Shown: piece by piece, positions 58,110 to 64,000 of the stretch
How the letters are laid out: each line of letters starts with the position of its first letter
Position numbering within the stretch: the first letter of the stretch is position 1
Assembly (NCBI GenBank): GCA_037355855.1
Contig: CM074761.1
Location: 1,631,346-1,695,345 of the forward strand
Direction of reading: 5' to 3'
Length of the DNA: 64,000 nt
DNA from: Pseudo-nitzschia pungens
Taxonomy: Eukaryota; Bacillariophyta; Bacillariophyceae; Bacillariales; Bacillariaceae
Translations under genes and position numbers: made by a program
Notes under the pieces: model-generated
Told to the model about the DNA's origin: nothing
The model's input: only the letters and a program-made list of their open reading frames with translations
The model's database searches: none

Positions 58110-59813
58110 TAATACATGAACGAGAGAGCGTCGCGCGCCTCTCTTTCGAGTCCGTTCGTTCTCAAAGAAAAAAGAATCGAAACCGAGTTGCCTGATTCGC
58201 AAAGTTTGAGTGACACCTTGCTCGGAGGCAAGAACTTCCAACCGCAAAAGAGAAAACAGCGGTGACCGCCCTTCCAGTGAGTGTGCGAGAACATTGTTCG
58301 CACTTGGGAACCAGGTGTACCTAGATGAACGATGGATTGCGGGAGTTGTTCGTGACGAATCGGCGGATCCACCCGGAACACGTCGATTTGCTTTTATAAT
58401 ATACTTATGTAGTAGCATTGTCTCGAAAGCAGATGACTGCAATCGAATCGGTGGAATTTTCCATGGCTACTGTACTGTCTTCGGGATATCTATTTATTCT
58501 GTGCACCCGTGCCATCGAGCCGAATGCTTGTACATGACAAGAATATGACTTGCGCGCAAGACCATTCATCAAAATAGAAGTATCGCTGAAAAAAACACGA
58601 TATGGCAGTAGGATGCAAGAGGAACTGTAGTGATCTTGGCATCCCAACGCACACTTGACAATTCTTGGTTCATGATGCATCCGGTGGGGGACAAAAAAGA
58701 GCATTTTACATTATCAGTACTTCTACTACCATCAATCAACATTGCCGTTGAAGAATATGTTCTGTTTTTCCGTAGACCAAGGAATAGGGCACCTGGATCT
58801 CCCAGGCACAGGCACACGTTGGTTGTCGCGCAAGCCATGACGAATCCTGCGAGTACGAGGTAGAGTTCATTGTAACAGTCTTTCGGGATCAAAGTGTGTG
58901 CAGTGCAGAGACAGTTGGAGACGCCCCTTCGACTTCCATGACCGAGCTTCGACGAAAGAAGCTAGTAGTAGTAGCACTAGTAGTAGAATCCACCCTTCAC
59001 ACCAAATTACACGCTCGACACTGTGCATGGTAGTATCTCTTGGCTATTTTATTGGACTGTCACTCAGTCATAACTCGCCTCCGAGCCCATCCGTTGTGTA
59101 CAATGACACGGAACTCCTCATCTGGTCCAGAGTTGACGCACACGCCAAGATGGTACTAGTAGCACTACTAGTAGTACTAAATGGGAAGCATCCCACCAGG
59201 AAATACTTGAAATCATGCAAGAATTGTTTGTGATGCAGACCAACTACTAGTAATTTTGTTGAATTGGAATCGGGTCGTGGTGGTGACATCAGTCCAGGTC
59301 CAATAAAGCCTTTTGAAAATGGTTTGGAGTTTACTAGTAGTAAAGAATGACATTTTGGTGACAACTTAGCTTATGAAAAAAGAATTACTTTCGCCGGTAA
59401 CCTTACAGTGTGCAGCAGACGTACTACTATTATTTTGGGCTCCCAAGCCGTTCTCATACCGTACCCGGTACGTAACTACGTCCCCGTCACCAATCATTCT
59501 ACGACCTAGATATCCGAGAACGGTATGTATTGATACGTTGATCTGATACCCATCGTAATTAACCTTACCATCGATGAAAGTAATTTGAAGGCAGAATGAA
59601 ATCGCGTCATCCGATGCCATCACGTTTGAAGTTGCGGTTGGTGTTTCTTTTCCATTCAACGGCGGGAGACAATCGGAATTTTTCATTGAAAACCAAATCT
59701 CCCGCCCGGTGTAACAGAGGCCGTCACTGATCGCACACATTGTCCTCCTTTATCCATGCAACGACGGAGCACGGTCCAGAAGATTATCGGGAACGACAAT
59801 CCAAAAAATCGAT
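58110..59813. other. Intergenic with ACTAGT clusters
   Basis: 1.7 kb. CTAGTAGTAGTAGCACTAGTAG (cut here in prose) type clusters lie near 58960-58990 and 59155-59180. GGTAACCTTAC and CCGTACCCGGTACG are near 59397 and 59460. A 124-codon open frame on the minus strand (59366-59740) is not supported by motifs. Confidence 0.5.
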
Positions 59814-61165
59814 ATGGCGGTAGTAGTTGTTGACAACATGAACCCTATCAGTGAACGGCAGCGCCGTCGTCACCTCGGTTCTTCCAAAAATGCAACCAGA
59901 AAAGTTGCGGGAGGAAGATTTTTCACCATTGCACAACTGATGGTGGTCTTTGCAGTTTCGACAATGCTGCTTTCCGCGCCGATGGTATCTTCGAAAAGTC
60001 CGTCTTTGTTTCCCCAAAACAACCAGCACCGGAGAGGGCGGAGGTCGATTGATAACAGCAGAAATTCGGGCACAACACAATTTGCCTCGAAAGCCACGTC
60101 TTCCAAAAAGTCTAACGAGGCCCCGTGGGTGAGCGGCTTCAAAAATAGCCTGGCCAGTGGTCTAGCAGCTGGTTGTTCGAAGTTCCTATTGGCACCATTC
60201 GATACCATCAAGACGTTGCAACAGGCTGCTTCGTCTTCCGGGACGACCTCTCTGAGCTTATCGCAAGCCGCGCAAGAAATCTTGAAGCGACCGAAAGGAT
60301 TTCTTGAATTTTACGTAAGTGGTCGGAGCCAAATCATGCTCATGGAAAGGAAAAGGATTTCCCTTTTTTTATGTTTAAGTTCTCGTATTTCTCACAACTA
60401 TTTTCTATTGGAATGGATCCTCTTCGGTGACTGGGCGTTTCGAAATTTCACTATTGTAAGGCTGGAATCGGCGTAGCAGTTATCGGGAGCATGCCTTCGG
60501 TGGGTTTGTATTTTGGGATCTATTCATTTTGCAAAAAGAGCTTTCAAGAGTGGGATCCCGAAAACTACGAGAAACGACAAATACTGTACATTGGGCTTAG
60601 TGCCGCTATCGGGAACACTATTGCAAGTGCATCAAGAGTTCCGTATGAAGTCGTAAAGCAAAAATTGCAGACCAGAGCCTACGCAAGCTTCGCAGATGCA
60701 ATGCGTGATATGTCGTACAGGACGCTCTTTCCGTCAGGTAGCATTGCTTCGCAAACGCTGCGAGACGTGCCGTACGCAATCGTCACTCTGCTAACCTACG
60801 AGCACCTCAAATCTGTTTGGAAAACACGAGCCCAAAATCGTTACCCGAAGGTGCCAGCTCGGTCATGGGACCTGCTTGTTGGTGGACTGTCTGGAGGTCT
60901 CGGAGCGTACGCAACAAACCCCATGGACGTCATCAAAACGAGGTTGCAGACAGATTCACAACTTTACGGCGGGTCGATCAGAACCTGTGCGATGATGACG
61001 CTTGAGGAGGGTGGGCCCGCGGCATTTTTGAGGGGTAGTGTACCGAGATTGCTTCATAAGGTTCCCGCGAATTCATTCTTCTTCCTATTCTACGAATTTT
61101 TCCGCAGTGTATTGAGGGTCCAAGATGATGCCACGGTCGCTACAGCTAAAAGTGCGAAACAATAA
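59814..61165 (+). CDS. Mitochondrial carrier family protein (SAM-carrier-like)
   Basis: A six-helix membrane carrier of the mitochondrial carrier family. Exons 59814-60314 and 60461-61165, GT-AG intron, 401 residues. Seen: a long N-terminal extension with a hydrophobic segment (AQLMVVFAVSTMLLSAPM) that may act as a signal or plastid targeting part. Then three family repeats carry PFDTIKTLQQ, PYEVVKQKLQ and PMDVIKTRLQ, the Px(D/E)xxKxxxQ signatures. GIGVAVIGSMPSVGLYFGIY and PSGSIASQTLRDVPYAIV are typical of S-adenosylmethionine carriers; the substrate is inferred from these. Intact. A plastid-envelope location would fit the leader. Confidence 0.87.
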
Positions 61166-61628
61166 TAGAAAATGAATATCGTACACGTAGTGCTTTTTTG
61201 ATACGGCAATCATATTGCACGTATTCCGTCTACTGTAGATTACTATTATTACGTGTTCTTACATTACTTGATAGCCTGCGTTATGAACTCCAAGAGACTG
61301 CATGGGGTCACAGATGCATGAAGATTCCTGCAGTGCTTTGTTTCTGTTCCGGTACATCATTCCACTATCTTCCACACTCTCAGTTTTCGATTTTCATCGT
61401 TTTGGTTCTTTCCGGTGTTCGAAAGACGATAATTCTATTTTATTCGCAGAGGAAAACACAACTACTCGGAGTGTTAATACGTTAACATGGATTATTATTG
61501 CATTTGTTATTGTTCACAGTTCGTGTGGTGTCTTTCGACAAAAGGTCTTCTGAATCGTAATTTCATTCGATTCATATATATTCGTCGTTCCTATTTTTGG
61601 TCTTCACCCCAAAATCATTCTGGCTCAA
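61166..61628. other. Convergent spacer
   Basis: 463 AT-rich bases between the carrier and SGT-like 3' ends. No gene seen. Confidence 0.5.
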
Positions 61629-63857
61629 CTAGTAGTTATTCTGGTTGACTTGTTGCAAATTTTGGAATGCTTCCAACATTGTCGGATCATTCATGGCTTT
61701 CATGGTGAATTTCTTCAATTCGGGATCGGTTAATAAATCTTGCTCATTTATATTTCCATTTCCATTTCGCATCATTTTCTTCGCCATCAGCATCATATCA
61801 GGATCTGCCATTAGTCGACGAGCTTCGTTGGAAACATCAAATGATGCCAATTCTTGCTCCTTTTGCTTTCGCTCTAACTTGAGTCGAGCCTTGGCCAAAA
61901 ACGACTTGTTAGCAGCGTTGTTAGGGTCGTACTCTAGAGCGGTCTCATAAGCGTTTATGGAGCCCTCGAGATCGCCCAAGAAGAATTGCGACAGACCCAA
62001 GCGAGCGTGAGCTTTCCCATACGTTGGTTTGAGGTAAATCGCTACCTCGGAATCTTGTACAGCCTCTTCGTATCGTTCGAGATAGCACAATGCTGCTGCA
62101 CGATTTGAATAGTATACATGTGATTGTGGTCCGTCTGGAGACAACTCAATTGCTGTAGAGTATGATTCTAAGGCTCCCTGGTAGTCACGATTTGCCATCT
62201 GAGTATTACCCAACGTCTTCTGTTTCTCTGCGGCATCAGTTGACAAGTCCGGCAATTCAAGCCTCTGGTGGTCCGACGGTTCTCTCTTCTCTCTTTTACC
62301 ACGAGAAGGTGCGGTAGTGTTGGCCTGGTTCGCGGTATTGGTTTTTTGCCATTCGCTTACAACGGAATAGCTTGCCATCGCTCCTTCCGGTACATCAGGG
62401 CTACCAAAAGCAGCCAACTTTTTGGCTGCTTTCTCCATATACGACTTGCTAGATTTGTTGTCTGGTTCATACTTCAGGGCAACCGTGTAGGCCTCCAAGG
62501 CGCGTCTATAATCACCCAACAAGAAGTGCGCCAATCCCAGTCGAGCATGGGCCTTACCGTAAGTTGGCGCCAAGGTCAAAGCTCGTTCGCTGTCCAAAAT
62601 TGCCTGATCAAACATTTTCATGCTTAGTAGAGCTGCAGCTCGGTTCGAAAAGTATACGTGACTTTGAGGTCCACTGGGAGACACTCGCAGAGCCTGTGTG
62701 TAGCATTCCAATGCCTCATCATATTGCTTCTTTTGCATATGAGAATTTCCCTTTGACTTCAACTTTTCAGCTTCAGCTTGCGCTTCTGCCTCTGCAATGC
62801 CAGAATCCACATGTTCGACAGCAGGCGGCAATTGTTGTTGAACCGGAGGTTTGAGCGTTGATGTTGTCGTGCTCAGCTTGATCTCAGCATTATTTTCCTT
62901 TCTTGCTAAGAGAAGTCGCTTCATTCGTCTGCTGTGATGAAGGTCTGCAACGTACGTCGACTCGCCAACATTTTTTGCCATTTCCATTCTCGAGGCAAGC
63001 TTGCTTCGGAACTTACTCACCACCTTTCCCATACGCTCATCGTGCACTGCCTTTTGCAACACCAGCCGTTCCTCTTCTTGTTGCGGATCACTCCTTGGAT
63101 TTTCGTGTTCAGGGTCTTGGAAAAAGCCTTTGCTTTCAACAGCAAGTACGAACTGCTCAAAGAGAGGTGTATGAACCATTTTGTCCTCAGCAACAAGTCT
63201 CGCCTTCGCCTGGAGTTGACATAACCCAGCAGCTGCAACCTCTCCCAATAATAATGGCCCTCGCCCATTGACACTACCTGCCAAGCCATCCAATAGAAAG
63301 AACCGATTTGCGTTTGAGGGATGGGAGTCGTCGTAATCATACCATGTGTACGAATCCAAAAAAGGAGACCCATCGTCAACTTTTTTTTCGTCATTACCAT
63401 CCGCTTGGTCATGCGGATTGGTAGACAACAGAATTTGCTTTGTCATTTCAGGCAACGAAGGCAGATTCGAGAAATCCTCGAGAGGTGAATTGGTTGGGTT
63501 CATCATTTCCTCTTGTTCCATCGGGGAGGCTTCCGTCAAGACACGGTGAGAATCCATCCAGGAATCGTTGAAGACGGGCATCGTAACTTGGTTATAATTC
63601 ACGGGATCATTGTCTTTCTTTTTCCCGGAGCTGGTTTTCAGAGGACCTTGCATGGAGAAAGAGCGGCTCAGGGCATAAATTGCTAGAGTCAACCAATCTG
63701 CGTGAAGACCTTCGGCATCGAGCATGTCTTGCGGATCTACGTATGTTCGTCTCAAGTCTCGTAAGTAATCGAGACAAAACAACGTCAGCTGACTTTCAGT
63801 GGGCAAGTATTCGTAGTCCGCGGCGAAATCGCCATCCACAGGATTTTGGCTCGACAT
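61629..63857 (-). CDS. SGT-like TPR/STI1 co-chaperone
   Basis: A 742-residue co-chaperone-like protein, probably cytosolic, binding Hsp70/Hsp90 tails and clients. Seen: an N-terminal helical domain with SQLTLFCLDYLRDLRRTYVD that may play the SGTA dimerisation role (weak); an acidic middle; a first TPR triplet at ~365-475 (KSKGNSHMQKKQYDEALECY, NRAAALLSM, KAHARLGLAHFLLGDY); and a second TPR triplet at ~555-665 (GNTQMANRDYQGALESYSTA, KAHARLGLSQFFLGDLEGSI). The last ~60 residues carry the STI1-type DPELKKFTMKAMNDPTMLEA motif. The two TPR blocks are near-copies, so a block was duplicated. Start at 63857 is the first ATG and gives a sensible N-terminus. Intact and intronless. Confidence 0.87.
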   Translation of the reverse strand: MSSQNPVDGDFAADYEYLPTESQLTLFCLDYLRDLRRTYVDPQDMLDAEGLHADWLTLAIYALSRSFSMQGPLKTSSGKKKDNDPVNYNQVTMPVFNDSWMDSHRVLTEASPMEQEEMMNPTNSPLEDFSNLPSLPEMTKQILLSTNPHDQADGNDEKKVDDGSPFLDSYTWYDYDDSHPSNANRFFLLDGLAGSVNGRGPLLLGEVAAAGLCQLQAKARLVAEDKMVHTPLFEQFVLAVESKGFFQDPEHENPRSDPQQEEERLVLQKAVHDERMGKVVSKFRSKLASRMEMAKNVGESTYVADLHHSRRMKRLLLARKENNAEIKLSTTTSTLKPPVQQQLPPAVEHVDSGIAEAEAQAEAEKLKSKGNSHMQKKQYDEALECYTQALRVSPSGPQSHVYFSNRAAALLSMKMFDQAILDSERALTLAPTYGKAHARLGLAHFLLGDYRRALEAYTVALKYEPDNKSSKSYMEKAAKKLAAFGSPDVPEGAMASYSVVSEWQKTNTANQANTTAPSRGKREKREPSDHQRLELPDLSTDAAEKQKTLGNTQMANRDYQGALESYSTAIELSPDGPQSHVYYSNRAAALCYLERYEEAVQDSEVAIYLKPTYGKAHARLGLSQFFLGDLEGSINAYETALEYDPNNAANKSFLAKARLKLERKQKEQELASFDVSNEARRLMADPDMMLMAKKMMRNGNGNINEQDLLTDPELKKFTMKAMNDPTMLEAFQNLQQVNQNNY

Positions 63858-64000
63858 TCTTTGGAAGTCTTTGATGATCTTAGGCTTCGATACAATGCTC
63901 TCTGATTCTCCGATGCAAAACTCTTTTCCCTACAGAATGCGACAGCGTCGATGGCTGGAAATATTGAAGAAAGACTATGTTGTTGGCTTCACAGTAAGTA
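63858..64000. other. Right edge, 5' flank
   Basis: Upstream flank of the SGT-like gene. Nothing recognised in 143 bases. Confidence 0.4.

Noticed and set aside
59366..59740. 124-codon minus-strand frame upstream of the carrier
   Set aside because: It contains the spacer-type TTACC and CCGGTACG strings and has no recognised motif.

Overview
The window looks like nuclear DNA of a diatom, probably a pennate one. Three observations support this. Several genes begin with a signal peptide followed by a diatom-type plastid cleavage motif (ASAF, EAFAP, SAFP). The naphthoquinone pathway is encoded by one fused PHYLLO gene. Genes are compact, have few short GT-AG introns, and alternate between strands. 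I cannot name the species.

Layout from left to right: a B/A-type cyclin running off the left edge (-); a plastid SET-domain methyltransferase (+); a small C2H2 zinc-finger protein (-); a KEA/KefB-type K+/H+ antiporter (+); a secreted protein with four C-terminal repeats (-); a Myb regulator with an unusual domain set (+); a 23-25 bp minisatellite; a cyclic-nucleotide-dependent protein kinase (+); plastid ribosomal protein uS15 (+); proteasome alpha4 (-); plastid GGPP synthase (+); a small acidic protein (-); proteasome beta7 (-); the 7.6 kb PHYLLO gene (-); a type II membrane protein (+); a 1.05 kb Mutator-like non-autonomous transposon with 11 bp target duplications; a METTL21-like methyltransferase (+); a mitochondrial ABCB half-transporter (-); a BAR-domain protein (+); a class 3 lipase (-); a helicase-associated-domain protein (+); phenylalanine hydroxylase (-); an acidic orphan (+); a SAM-carrier-like mitochondrial carrier (+); and an SGT-like TPR/STI1 co-chaperone (-).

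Functional links: GGPP synthase and PHYLLO both feed phylloquinone synthesis (prenyl side chain and naphthoquinone head). uS15, the SET enzyme and probably the antiporter are also plastid proteins. Two 20S proteasome subunits lie within 6 kb. I see no operon-like logic, and these neighbours may be coincidental.

Nine of the protein genes show single-nucleotide reading-frame breaks inside otherwise well conserved domains, several at short homopolymers. Assembly indels are the simplest reading, because the broken genes keep all their motifs. True decay cannot be excluded for the SET gene, which has the most breaks. Intergenic DNA is dense in TACCGGTA-type palindromes, GGTAA/TTACC strings and ACTAGT clusters. 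I found no convincing tRNA, rRNA or CRISPR array.
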